Positions 55,503-64,000 of a stretch of 64,000 bases of DNA are shown here, piece after piece. How positions within the stretch are numbered: position 1 is the stretch's first letter; every line of letters starts with the position of its first letter. Position numbers and translations under genes: made by a program. Location: assembly GCA_963729195.1 (NCBI GenBank), contig CAVSNF010000020.1, positions 248,001 through 312,000 on the forward strand, written 5' to 3'. Source of the stretch: CAVPTL01 sp963729195 (GTDB taxonomy: Bacteria > Actinomycetota > Thermoleophilia > Gaiellales > JAICJC01). Under the pieces are notes generated by a model that saw only the letters and a program-made list of their open reading frames with translations, searched no databases and was not told the origin of the DNA.

Positions 55503-55526
55503 CGGTGCCAGGCACCAGTTATTCAC
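55495..55526. repeat. REP-like palindrome copy 7, between convergent stops
   Basis: 32 bp: left arm GTGAATAACGGTGCC, right arm GGCACCAGTTATTCAC, with one extra A in the right arm. The TAA at 55500-55502 ends the GT-C-like gene, and the opposite TTA at 55519-55521 ends the chemoreceptor gene, so one element supplies both stops. Confidence 0.88.
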
Positions 55527-57296
55527 ACCGGGTCTTGAAGCGCAGCACCAGCTCTTCCAGGCGGCCGGCGGTGACCGCCAGGTCCTCGGCGGCGCGGGAC
55601 AGCTGCTCGGAGCCGACTGACGTCTGCTGGGTGGAGGCGTAGATCTCCTCGGTCGAGGCGCTGGCCTGCTCGGCCACGGTCGCGACCTCCGAGGTGACGT
55701 GTGCGATCTCGGTGATCTGCTGGTCGAAGTTCTGGACGGCACCGTCGATCGCGGTGAACGCCTGGCGCGTGCGCTCCACCACCTCGGTGCCACGTTCGGT
55801 GCGCTCGGCGGCCTCTTCGACCACCGTCACCACCTGCTCGGTGTCCGTCTGGATCTCGGTGATCAGCCCGGCGATCGTGGTGGACGCCTCCTGCGACTGC
55901 TCGGCCAGCTTGCGCACCTCCTCGGCGACCACCGCAAACCCGCGGCCCTGCTCGCCGGCGCGGGCCGCCTCGATGGCGGCGTTGAGCGCCAGCAGGTTGG
56001 TCTGATCGGCCAGGCCGGTGATCGTGCCGACGATGCCGCCGATCTGCTCGGACTTGGCGGCCAGAGCGCGAATCGCCTCGGTCACCCGGCCGGCCGACTC
56101 GTTCACCGACACCATCGCCTCGGCCGCCTCGAATGCCGCACTGGCGCCCTGCTCGGCGACGCCGCGGGCCTCCTGTGCGGAGCTGCGGGTGGCGTCGGTG
56201 TTGGTGCGCGCCTCCTCCACCATCCGGGCCTGGCGCTCGGCGCCGGCGGCCACCTCGCCGATCGCCTCGGCGATCTCGTTGACGGTGCGACCGGTCTCCT
56301 CGGAGTTGGACGCCATCTCCTCCGAGGCGGCGCTGATGGTCGAGGCCTGACTGGAGACGTCGGACACGACTCGCGAGAGCTCGACGCACGACTGGTTGTA
56401 GGCCTCGACGGAGGCGACCGTCGCCTCGCGAATGGCGTTCACCTCGGCGGCGATGCGGCCGATCTCGTCCTTGGCTGGATCCGGGATCAGCGGCGTGACA
56501 GGGGTCACCCGAACTGTGAGGTCGCCTTGAGACATGGCCTGCAGACCCAGTCGCAGTTCGGCGGCGCAGTTCTCGCGCAGCATCTTCAAGCGATCGAGCA
56601 CCGGCGCAACTCCGCGCGTCAGCGATCGGGCGATCAGATACGCGATCGCGATCGCTGAGATCAGCGCGATCAGCACGGCGGCGATCACCAGCTCGGTGGT
56701 GAGGCCGGCGGCATCGTCGGCTTTGGAGTTTGCCATGCGTGGAGGCTGCGTCCAGGCCGTGCGAATGTGTTCGACAGCGGCAGCGATCTGGTTGTAGATC
56801 GCGATCTCCTGGGCAAGCACCAGCGCCGTTGCGGCCGCGTTCGAGCGGTGCGTGTTGCGGGTGTAGAGCGCGATGATCCGCCCGTCGACGGGGTGAACGC
56901 GTCGACGCCGCGGCGGGCCGCCGCCACAGCACCGCCAACCGGCACCACCGTGGAGCTTGCGTCGAGCTGCGGCCAAGTCGCGCTTGACGTGCCCGACCGC
57001 CGCCAGGAATGCCCGGCGCGACGCCAGCGATCCGATCACCACGTGCCTGCCGGCCGCCCGGTTGCGCTGGATGTCGAAGGCATACGCGGTCTGCCAGCCG
57101 TTCATGTCGGCGATGTCGTAGCGGGCCTGTCCCATCGCTTGGCTGACCTTCTCCAGGTCGATCACCGTCTGGTGGCCTTGACCTGGCTGGATGAACCCCA
57201 CAGGGCGACGCCGCCGGTGACGGCGAGCAGCAGAATGATCACGCCGAAGCCTGCGTACAGCTTCATGCCGATTGACAGGTCTCGAACGCGCGACAT
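55519..57296 (-). CDS. Methyl-accepting chemotaxis protein, frameshifted
   Basis: About 592 residues. N-terminal helix (MKLYAGFGVIILLLAVTGGV), an extracytoplasmic four-helix-bundle region, a second helix (LVIAAVLIALISAIAIAYLI), HAMP (DPAKDEIGRIAAEVNAIREA) and the cytoplasmic signalling domain with hairpin tip GRGFAVVAEEVRKLAEQSQE. The signature DLSIGMKLYAGF places the start at ATG 57296. Frames change near 56920 and 57180. No che or flagellar genes are in this window, so partners are elsewhere. The stop lies inside a REP-like repeat. Confidence 0.9.
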
Positions 57297-57407
57297 TGAA
57301 CCCCCAAGGAAGACGGAAAGACGAGACGGCTCCCGGCAAGGGAATCGCGCCCGAGTTATCGTCGAGCGGGGGAGGTGATTAAGCGGCCTCGAGGGCGAGC
57401 GTCCGGC

Positions 57408-57608
57408 TCACGGCGCGCAGGCGGGTGCCTTGCCATTGCCGAGCACCGGGCGAAGAACCTCCTGCACCTGGTAGCCAAGAGCGGTGAATGTGATCGGCGC
57501 GCCCGGGTTTCCGTGTGCGATGAGGATGTTGCCTTCCTCGTCGAGGTAGACAGGAAGCTCTGTCCCCGCCTGGGTGGTGAGTGTGTCAATGCGGAGTCTG
57601 CTACCCAT
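57408..57608 (-). CDS. Small hypothetical protein
   Basis: 66 residues from ATG 57608: MGSRLRIDTLTTQAGTELPV, then YLDEEGNILIAHGNPGAPI and a C-terminal GNGKAPACAP. Probably a small beta-rich protein. No family recognised. It lies between the chemoreceptor and the peroxiredoxin genes, same strand as the latter. Confidence 0.55.
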   Translation of the reverse strand: MGSRLRIDTLTTQAGTELPVYLDEEGNILIAHGNPGAPITFTALGYQVQEVLRPVLGNGKAPACAP

Positions 57609-57676
57609 CGTGTCGCTCCTGTCGTTTGTCCGTGTGTCCCTCATCGGCATTCGCCACGTATCCGGTGAGGTTGCGG

Positions 57677-58141
57677 TTAAGCGACGTCCACGCCGCGAGC
57701 CGCTGCGAGCAGCGCCTCGGCGTCCGGCATCTCGTCGTCGCCGTACCGCCATGTCCCGATCACGACCCCGTCGGAGATCAGAAAGCAGCTGCGCACGGGC
57801 GTGTGCTCGAGGCCGTCGAGGTTCTGCGAGACGTCGAAGGCCCGCACGGCGTCGCCGCGCCAGTCCGATAGCAGCGGAAAGTTGAGCCACTGCTGCTCGC
57901 TGTATTTGCGGTGGGAGTACGGACTGTCACGTGAGATCCCGAAGATGCGCACGCCCGCCTCCTGGAACTGCTCGAAGCGATCACGCAGGCCGCGCAGCTG
58001 ATTGCGGCAAGTGTCTGTCCAGTCGTACAGGTAGAAGGCCAGCAGCACCCGGCCGTCAGCGGTCAGTTCCGCGATGTTGACCTCCTCGGGCGTCTCGTCA
58101 AACACGATCACGTCGGGGACGGTCGAGCCTTCAGGGAGCAT
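57677..58141 (-). CDS. Peroxiredoxin-like redoxin protein
   Basis: 154 residues, intact frame, AhpC/TSA fold. LLAFYLYDWTDTCRNQLRGL has the peroxidatic Cys in T-D-T-C in place of the more usual T-x-x-C of the family. VRSCFLISDGVVIGTWRY follows. The second Cys (SCF) is in a position not typical of a resolving Cys, so it may work as a 1-Cys type. It starts inside the last codons of the HAD gene and completes the carnitine operon. Confidence 0.83.
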   Translation of the reverse strand: MLPEGSTVPDVIVFDETPEEVNIAELTADGRVLLAFYLYDWTDTCRNQLRGLRDRFEQFQEAGVRIFGISRDSPYSHRKYSEQQWLNFPLLSDWRGDAVRAFDVSQNLDGLEHTPVRSCFLISDGVVIGTWRYGDDEMPDAEALLAAARGVDVA

Positions 58142-58801
58142 CGTCAGAGGCTAGCAGTCCTTCGATCAGGGCAGATCGATCGCTCTCGACGATCCTGTCG
58201 CGCCGAGCTCAGGCGCTCGTGCGGATGGGTGCCCGACACCGCGATGCACGTCAGCCCCGCCGCGGTGGCCGACGCCACCCCGGCCTCGGTGTCCTCGAAG
58301 GCCACCACTCGGGCCGGGTCGATCGGCCCGCCGTTTCCCAGCCGCCGCAGCGCCTGCAGGTATCCCTCCGGATCTGGCTTGCCATGGCGGACGTCGTCGG
58401 CCGAGATCACCGCCAGTGAACGCGTCGCTCAGCCCGGCGGCCGCCAGCACCGGGTGGATCTCCGCCGCGGTGGCGCCGGAGACGACCGCCAGCGGTACGC
58501 GGTCGGCCGCCAGCCGCACGGCGGCGCGCACGTCGGCCGAGACGGTTGAGCCGTCGTCGACACGCGCCCGATAGGCCGCGACCCGCCGGGCGACCAGCTC
58601 GGCCAGGTCGTCGCGCTCACCCATCCAGCTCGAGATGATGGCCTCGTCGCTCAGACCCGCCAGCCGATCGCGGTAGTCGGCTTCCGAGAGGGGCCGGCCG
58701 AGTCCGGCGAACAGCTCGGCAAAGACCGCGTACATGATCGGCTCGTCGTCGGAGAGCGTCCCGTTGAAGTCGAACGTGAAACCAAGCGGTGGAACGCTCA
58801 C
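58131..58801 (-). CDS. HAD-family phosphatase, frameshifted
   Basis: About 222 residues. FTFDFNGTLSDDEPIMY has the nucleophile Asp, VPLAVVSGATAAEIHPVL the Ser/Thr of motif II, and KPDPEGYLQALRRL with FEDTEAGVASATAAGLTCIA the lysine and acidic motif IV. Beta-phosphoglucomutase-type subgroup, substrate unknown. Breaks near 58200 and 58410. Read in the corrected frame, the end is IEGLLASDDAP at 58131, inside the peroxiredoxin start. ATGA overlap with the upstream dehydrogenase. Confidence 0.82.
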
Positions 58802-60304
58802 GCGCCGCTCGGGAGCCCGATCCGGCGCCCCGCGCGCTGCGGCTGTGGCAATCCCGACTGGGCCGCCACGATCCGCTCGACCCGCGCCAGCACTTCGTCC
58901 GAGGCGGGCCCCGCGCGGCCCGACAGTGCGTCCACATGCAGGTACATGTGCTCGGCGGTTGCCACCTCGTCACCTGCAGCCGGGTCGGTCATGCGGTGGA
59001 AGATGTGCAGCCGCTTGGGGTCGCAGCCGAGCACCTGGGTGGAGATCTCGAGGTGCTCGCCGGCGGTCACCGCCCGCAGGTGGGTGAGGTGCGTCTCGGC
59101 CGTGAAGTAGCTGCCGCTCGATGCCCGATAGCCGGCGTCGATGCCGATGTAGGCCAGCAGCGCGTCGCTGGCGTCACCGAACATCTGCAGATAGCGGCTC
59201 TCGTGGGCGTGGCCGTTGTAGTCGACCCACTCCGGGCGAACGCGCGCACGGTGCAGTACCAGCGGCTGGGACAGGTCGTCGCTGTCAGACATCACTTGGG
59301 CGTGGGCGCGATCGACCAGCGCTCCCTCCGCCTCCGCCAGCACCTCTCCGGCGCCGACGCCGTGGGTGCGAAGAGCCAGCAGCACGTCTACCAGGCAGTC
59401 GTCGCGGATCTGCTCCAGCTCGGTGGTGGGAACTCCCGGTGACTGGATCTGGGATTGGGCCACGATCTTCTCGAGCAGCTCGTCGGTCAGCTCGGGTACG
59501 TCGGTGAGCTTCGTCCACGGCCACTTCAGCGACGGGCCGAACTGTGCCAGGAAGTGGCGCATGCCGTCCTCGCCGCCGGCGATGCGATAGGTCATGAACG
59601 GCCCCATGAACGCCCATCGCAGGCCGGGGCCGAGGCGGATCGCCTCGTCGATCTCGGCGGCGGTGGCGACGTCGTCGTGCACCAGCCACAGCGCCTCGCG
59701 CCACATCGCCTCCATCAGCCGGTCGGCGATGAACCCGTCGATCTCGGTGCGCACGTGCAGCGGTGACATGCCCACCGCCGAGAACAGCTCGGCCGCTCGT
59801 GTGATGGTGGCCGCCGAGGTGTGCTCGCAACCGCACAGCTCGACCAGCGGCAGCAGGTACACGGGGTTGAACGGGTGGGCGACGCAGAACCGCTGCGGGT
59901 TGGGCATGTCGGCCGAGATCTTGGAGGGTAAGAGGCCCGACGTGGAGGACGTGATCACGGCGCTTGCCGGGGCCGCCCGATCGGCGGCGGCCAGCAGTTC
60001 GCGCTTCATCTGCTCTCGCTCGGGGGCGCTCTCCTGCACCAGGTCGGCGTCGCGCACCGCCTGCTCGGGCGTATCGACGATCGTCAGCGTCCCCTCGGGC
60101 TGCGGCGGCACCAGCGACAGCCGACCAGCCGCCCGGCGGGCGTTTGTCGAGCATCTGCTCGACCCCGTCGACAGCCCGTGGGTTGGGGTCGTACAGGCGC
60201 ACGTCGTGCCCACGTAGCATGAACCGGGCGGCCCAGCCGCCCCCGATCACCCCACCTCCCAGCAGCCCCACCTGGAGAGGCACCCGACCGTTGCGGTCAG
60301 CCAC
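58798..60304 (-). CDS. Carnitine dehydrogenase-thioesterase fusion, frameshifted
   Basis: About 501 residues. N-terminal Rossmann NAD domain (LLGGGVIGGGWAARFMLRGH), STSGLLPSKISADM and VAHPFNPVYLLPLVELCGCE, the signature of L-carnitine 3-dehydrogenases. From about residue 335 a hotdog thioesterase follows (VRPEWVDYNGHAHESRYLQ, with the YNGH active-site region). Such fusions occur in known carnitine degraders, where the second domain releases betaine from betainyl-CoA. One break near 60130. GTG 60304 overlaps BKACE by 8 nt. Confidence 0.88.
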
Positions 60305-61193
60305 GGTGGACGAGTCCGAGCGCGGTTCGCACCTGCTCGGGCTCGAGCACGCGCACGTTCATCCCGCCGAGGATTGTCACGGCACGCTCGACCAGCTCGC
60401 CGTTGGTCGCAAGCACGCCGCGGGAAAGCATCAGGTTGTCCTCCAGCCCCACGCGCACGTTGCCGCCGGCGAGCACCGCCATGGCCACGAACGGCAGCTG
60501 CATGCGGCCGATCGCAAACGCCGAGAACACCGCGTCGGCCGGCAGCCGCTCAACCATCGCCATCAGCGTGCCGACGTCGGCGGGTGCGCCGTACTTGATC
60601 CCGGTGCACAGCTGAATCAACGTGGGCGAGTCGAGCACCCCGGCGGCAATCATGTCGTGCACCATCACCAGGTGACCGGTGTCGAACACCTCGAGCTCCG
60701 GCTTGACGCCCAGCTCCTGGACATGGCGGGCCATCGCCATCAGCATCTCGGGGGTGTTCATCATCACGTAGTCACCGCCGGCTGCGAAGTTCATGCTGCC
60801 GCAGTCCAGCGTGCAGAGATCCGGCAGCAGCTGGGCGACGTGCACCAACCGCTCCTCGGCGCCCACCAGATCGGTGCCCTCGGGATCCACCGGCAGAGGC
60901 TGGTCGGTTCCGCCCAGCACCAGGTCTCCGCCCATGCCGGCGGTCAGGTTGATGATCACGTCGATCGGCGCCGCCCGGATTCGCTCGACCACCTGGCGGT
61001 ACAACTCGGGGTCGCGTGAGCCTTTGCCGGTGGCCGGGTCGCGGACGTGGATGTGAACGATGGCCGCCCCCGCAGCGGCCGCTTCCAATGCGGAATCGGC
61101 AATCTGCTCGGGGGTCACCGGCACCTTGTCGGAGCGATCGGTGGTTGCACCCGCCCCGGTGATTGCACAGGTGATGAAGGCCCCGTTGTTCAT
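60297..61193 (-). CDS. BKACE-family beta-keto acid cleavage enzyme
   Basis: 298 residues, intact frame. IVHIHVRDPATGKGSRDPE gives the zinc ligands of the HxH motif; INLTAGMGGDLVLGG, LDCGSMNFAAGGDYVMMN and VGLEDNLMLSRGVLATN complete the TIM-barrel active site. BKACE members cleave beta-keto acids with acetyl-CoA. Next to carnitine dehydrogenase, 3-dehydrocarnitine is the natural substrate, giving betainyl-CoA and acetoacetate. ATGA overlap with the IclR gene. Confidence 0.92.
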   Translation of the reverse strand: MNNGAFITCAITGAGATTDRSDKVPVTPEQIADSALEAAAAGAAIVHIHVRDPATGKGSRDPELYRQVVERIRAAPIDVIINLTAGMGGDLVLGGTDQPLPVDPEGTDLVGAEERLVHVAQLLPDLCTLDCGSMNFAAGGDYVMMNTPEMLMAMARHVQELGVKPELEVFDTGHLVMVHDMIAAGVLDSPTLIQLCTGIKYGAPADVGTLMAMVERLPADAVFSAFAIGRMQLPFVAMAVLAGGNVRVGLEDNLMLSRGVLATNGELVERAVTILGGMNVRVLEPEQVRTALGLVHRG

Positions 61194-61975
61194 CGGATTG
61201 CCGGCGCGATCTCGTGTGCGGTGGACAGCGCGATCCGTCCCAGCGCAGGCAGCCGCTGACGGGTCACGCGAGGGCTGGGCCCCCAGATGTTGACGATCAT
61301 CAGGGGACGTCCCTGGGAGTCGAGCACCGCCGCCGAAACGCCGTTTTGGAACTCCTCCAGCTCCCCGACGCAGATGCTGTAGCCGACCCGGCGGATCTCG
61401 GTGAGCGCTTCATCCAGGCGCTTGCGGTCGGTCACCGTGTTGCGGGTGTAGGCCTCGAGGTGGGGTGGCAGCACCGCTTCACGTTCGTCCTCCGGAAGCC
61501 ACGCCAGGAACACTTTGCCCGAGGAGGTGGCGTGCAGCGGCAGCGAGCGGCCCAGCCAGTCGGGGCTGGGAACGCCGGCGGGATCGACCTGATCGATGTA
61601 CACCAGCGTGAACCGCCTGGCGGCGGCCAGCGTCACGCTCTCCCCAACCTGCTCTGCCACTCGGCTGAGGATCGGCCGGACCCGGCGGACGACGCCGTCG
61701 TAGTCTGCGGCCGCGGCGATCTGCAAGGCCGCGTGCCCAACGTGATATCGCGACGTCACCGGGTCGCGCTCGACCATCCCGTGCTGTTCCAGGGTGGCCA
61801 GGATTCGCCATGCGGTGCTGCGGTTGATGCCGCTGCGCTGCGCCAGTTCCCACACGCTCGGTGGGTGGGAGCTGTCGGCAATGGCCTTGACCAGCGTCAT
61901 CGCCCGGTCCACCGACTGTACGCCGTGTCGTCGTGCCTCGGAGGCGGCTGGCTGCGTTGCGCTATTCGGTGTCAT
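61190..61975 (-). CDS. IclR-family regulator
   Basis: 261 residues, intact frame. The helix-turn-helix LAQRSGINRSTAWRILATLE is followed by the IclR ligand domain (LVYIDQVDPAGVPSPDWLGR; LPLHATSSGKVFLAWLP; and SICVGELEEFQNGVSAAV). It is the first gene of the operon and divergent from the ABC transporter, the usual place for a local regulator. The likely inducer is carnitine or a breakdown product. Confidence 0.93.
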   Translation of the reverse strand: MTPNSATQPAASEARRHGVQSVDRAMTLVKAIADSSHPPSVWELAQRSGINRSTAWRILATLEQHGMVERDPVTSRYHVGHAALQIAAAADYDGVVRRVRPILSRVAEQVGESVTLAAARRFTLVYIDQVDPAGVPSPDWLGRSLPLHATSSGKVFLAWLPEDEREAVLPPHLEAYTRNTVTDRKRLDEALTEIRRVGYSICVGELEEFQNGVSAAVLDSQGRPLMIVNIWGPSPRVTRQRLPALGRIALSTAHEIAPAIR

Positions 61976-61978
61976 TGC

Positions 61979-61989
61979 TCACAATGTGA
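61979..61989. promoter_or_regulatory. Short palindrome before iclR-type gene
   Basis: TCACA-A-TGTGA, a palindrome of 5-bp arms, 4-14 bp upstream of the regulator ATG. It may be part of an autoregulatory site. Weak because it is short. Confidence 0.3.
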
Positions 61990-62082
61990 ACGATTCGAGA
62001 CCGCACTGTTGCGGCGGGAGAGAGACTATACACGGCCCGGCGCCTACCAGTACCTGCGGCTTGACTGCTGTGGTGGGGGCCC

Positions 62083-62112
62083 TTGACATGCGCCCCACCA
62101 GTCTTCTAGCAT
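62083..62112 (+). promoter_or_regulatory. Sigma-70-type promoter for the ABC transporter
   Basis: TTGACA at 62083-62088, 18 bp spacer, TAGCAT at 62107-62112. The -35 box is a perfect match and the -10 is close. It reads toward the substrate-binding lipoprotein, leaving about 130 nt of leader. Confidence 0.5.
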
Positions 62113-62132
62113 CGCGGAGCACGCCACATCAC

Positions 62133-62156
62133 GAACGGCGTGTTCATTATACGAAC
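62133..62156. promoter_or_regulatory. GAAC/GTTC repeats (candidate IclR operator)
   Basis: GAAC-ggcgt-GTTC at 62133-62145 is followed by GTTC-attatac-GAAC, which ends at 62156. Alternating half sites of this kind are common in IclR operators. They lie just downstream of the predicted promoter, so binding would repress the transporter. Confidence 0.45.
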
Positions 62157-62249
62157 GCAAGTTGGTTGACAGTCACCCGGCAACAGCGGAACATGCGTGG
62201 CGGTTCGGGTGGGTGGGCACGTTCTCGAAAGCGACCAAGGGAGTCGGAG

Positions 62250-63878
62250 ATGGCTGGCAATCCCCTCGATCGTCTTGACGATCTCGACAAGATGTCGTTG
62301 TCGCGGCGCGAGCTGCTGATGGGCGCGGGTGGCGTACTGCTCGCAGGAGGGTTGGCGGCCTGCGGGTCGAGTAGCTCCGGTTCCAGTGCGTCGACCGCCT
62401 CGACCGCGACCGGCACACCCAAGCCCGGCGGAAACTTCCGTCTGGGCGTGACCGGCGGCGGCGCCAAGGACCTGATCGACGGGCAGACGATCATCACGAA
62501 GCCCGACCAGGCGCGCCTGATGTCGGGTTGGGAGACGCTGCTCACCTACGACGAGGGCTACAAGCTGACCACCGACGGGCTGGCCAAGGAGGTCACCCAG
62601 GACAGCCCGACCCAGTGGACGGTCGTGCTCAAGCCCGGGATCGAGTTCAACAACGGCAAGACGCTCACAGCCGACGACGTGATCTACTCGATCCAGCGCA
62701 TCCTCAATCCCAAGTCGGGACTGTTCGGCTCGGCCGGTTTGGCCTCGATCGATCCCAACGGCATGAAGAAGATGGATGCCAACACGGTGCGGCTGACACT
62801 GAAGTCGCCCGACTCCGGCATCGCCGACCAGCTCGGCCAGTACTACAACGGGATCGTGCCCAAGGGCTATGAGGCCGACAACAACCTCAAGTACGTCGGC
62901 ACCGGCCCGTTCATCACCAAGAGCTTCACTCCGGGCCAGCAGAGCGTGCATACCAAGAACCCGAACTACTGGCGCACCGGCCAGCCGTACTTCGATCAGG
63001 TCACCGTGATCGACTTCGCCGACCCTCCGCTCAGGTGAACGCACTGCTGTCGGGTCAGATCGATGCCATGACCGACATCCCCTTCGCCCAGATCGAGGTT
63101 GCCAAGTCCAACGGCGGGCTCGGCATCCTGATCTCCGAAGGCGGCGGCTGGCTGCCGCTGTGCATGGCCGTCGACATGGCCCCGTTCGACGACAACGACG
63201 TCCGCCAGGCGATGCGGCTGATCGTGGATCGCAAGGCCATGCTGGAGCAGGTGCTGTCCGGCTATGGCCGTGTCGCCAACGACCTCTACTCGCCCTTCGA
63301 CGCCTGTTACGACACGTCCCTGCCGCAGCGCGAGCAGGACATCGAGAAGGCCAAGTCGCTGCTCAAGAATGCGGGCATGTCCGACCTCACGGTCGATCTG
63401 CATACCACCGACGGCGCTGCGGGCATGGTCGACTCGGCCAACGTCTTCGCTTCGCAGGCCAAGGAAGCCGGCGTCACCATCAATGTCAAGAACGACCCCA
63501 ACTACTACGGCGACCAGTACCTCAAGCTGCCGTTCTCGGTCGACTTCTGGGGCACCCGCAACTACCTGCCCCAGGTTGCCAACGGCTGCCTGCCCACCGC
63601 GCCCTACAACGAGATGCCACTGGCCACCGAAGTCCGGTCCGGGCTCGAACTACGTCGACCTGTACAACCAGGCGCTGTCGGCCGTGGGTGAGACGGCGAA
63701 GTGCAACGTCATCCACCAGATGCAGGAGCAGGAGTACAACTACGGCGGGTACATCATCCCGTTCTTCAACAACCTGGTCGACTCCTACAGCACCAAGGTG
63801 CAGGGCTTCGAGACGTCCAAGGCCACACTGAACCTCGACACGTTCGGCCATGGGTACAGGACCATCTGGTTCGCATAG
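62250..63878 (+). CDS. ABC transporter substrate-binding lipoprotein (family 5), two frameshifts
   Basis: About 542 residues. The signal peptide has a Tat motif (SRRELLMGAGGVLL) and a lipobox (LAGGLAAC), so the mature protein is a lipoprotein. The fold is the oligopeptide/dipeptide-binding type: GLAKEVTQDSPTQWTVVLKP, LTADDVIYSIQRILNP and the later DDNDVRQAMRLIVDRKAML. AAGGGAG before ATG 62250. Breaks near 63030 and 63635. Next to carnitine genes it may import quaternary-amine or peptide substrates, but this family cannot be assigned by sequence. Confidence 0.9.
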
Positions 63879-63900
63879 GCCGCGCGAAGCGCGGTCGTCG

Positions 63901-64000
63901 ATGACTGGCCACGGCATCTGGGGGTTCATCTCTGCGCCGGATTCTGCAGGGGCTACTGGTGCTGTTCCTTGTGTCGCTGCTGGTGTTCGCCGCCACCCAG
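63901..64000 (+). CDS. ABC transporter permease, N-terminal end, cut by window
   Basis: The last bases read LRRILQGLLVLFLVSLLVFA, the first membrane helix of a DppB/OppB-type permease. The frame of this segment has no start upstream, so ATG 63901 (MTGHGIWGF) with an indel near 63930 is the likely start. It follows the binding lipoprotein by 22 nt. Confidence 0.75.
   Translation, partial: MTGHGIWGFISAPDSAGATGAVPCVAAGVRRHP

Overview
The window is high-GC DNA with frequent GTG starts, very short intergenic gaps and many 1-8 nt stop/start overlaps. The gene families point to an actinomycete-like bacterium: several ECF sigma factors with zinc-binding anti-sigma partners, a DipZ-type CcdA-thioredoxin protein, a MoxR/DUF58/RDD/SpoIIM island, a Tat-type lipoprotein, an IclR regulator and a cyclase-AAA-binding-protein fusion. 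Class Thermoleophilia is my best guess, but this is inference. No rRNA, tRNA, CRISPR array, phage or insertion-sequence gene was found.

A feature that dominates the window is broken reading frames. About half of the long genes change frame one to five times while protein similarity continues smoothly across the break. The breaks hit housekeeping genes such as gltB and moxR, so I read them as assembly indels and not as real pseudogenes. Each gene is annotated across its breaks.

Layout. 1-4.9 kb: acyl-CoA synthetase, citryl-CoA-lyase-like protein, NTF2-like protein, SulP transporter (minus) and a proline-racemase-family enzyme. 4.9-10.8 kb: gltBD behind two matching palindromes. 11-14 kb: MMPL exporter (minus) with a long coiled coil, facing an M24 peptidase across a TetR-type operator. 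15-21.5 kb: small membrane proteins, an MprF-like synthetase, a SpoIIE-type phosphatase, a small XRE regulator and a PLP decarboxylase. 21.5-24 kb: MFS-cNMP-binding fusion and an ECF sigma factor with a coupled small protein. 24-28 kb: a minus-strand operon with two membrane-anchored proteins, ApbE, a heme membrane protein, a ferredoxin and an ECF sigma factor carrying a zinc-binding and membrane tail. 28-32.7 kb: kinase-less membrane sensor, DipZ and a secreted Cys-rich protein. 33-36.6 kb: cyclase/AAA/solute-binding fusion. 36.8-37.9 kb: repeat cluster and an ECF sigma/anti-sigma pair. 37.9-42.7 kb: five overlapping minus genes (AMP-forming ligase, CapA, MarC, BtuF-like, sulfotransferase). 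42.7-49.1 kb: SpoIIM facing the RDD to DUF58 MoxR island. 49.2-57.3 kb: DUF5684 protein, formylglycine-generating enzyme, SHOCT protein, holin-like protein, YbhN-like flippase, MBL hydrolase, a GT-C-like membrane protein and a chemoreceptor. 57.4-64 kb: a carnitine-degradation operon (IclR, BKACE, carnitine dehydrogenase-thioesterase, HAD, peroxiredoxin) facing an oligopeptide-type ABC transporter that runs off the end.

A palindromic REP-like element recurs at gene ends around 10.8-11.0, 36.8-37.0 and 55.5 kb. At two sites it supplies the stop codon of the flanking genes.
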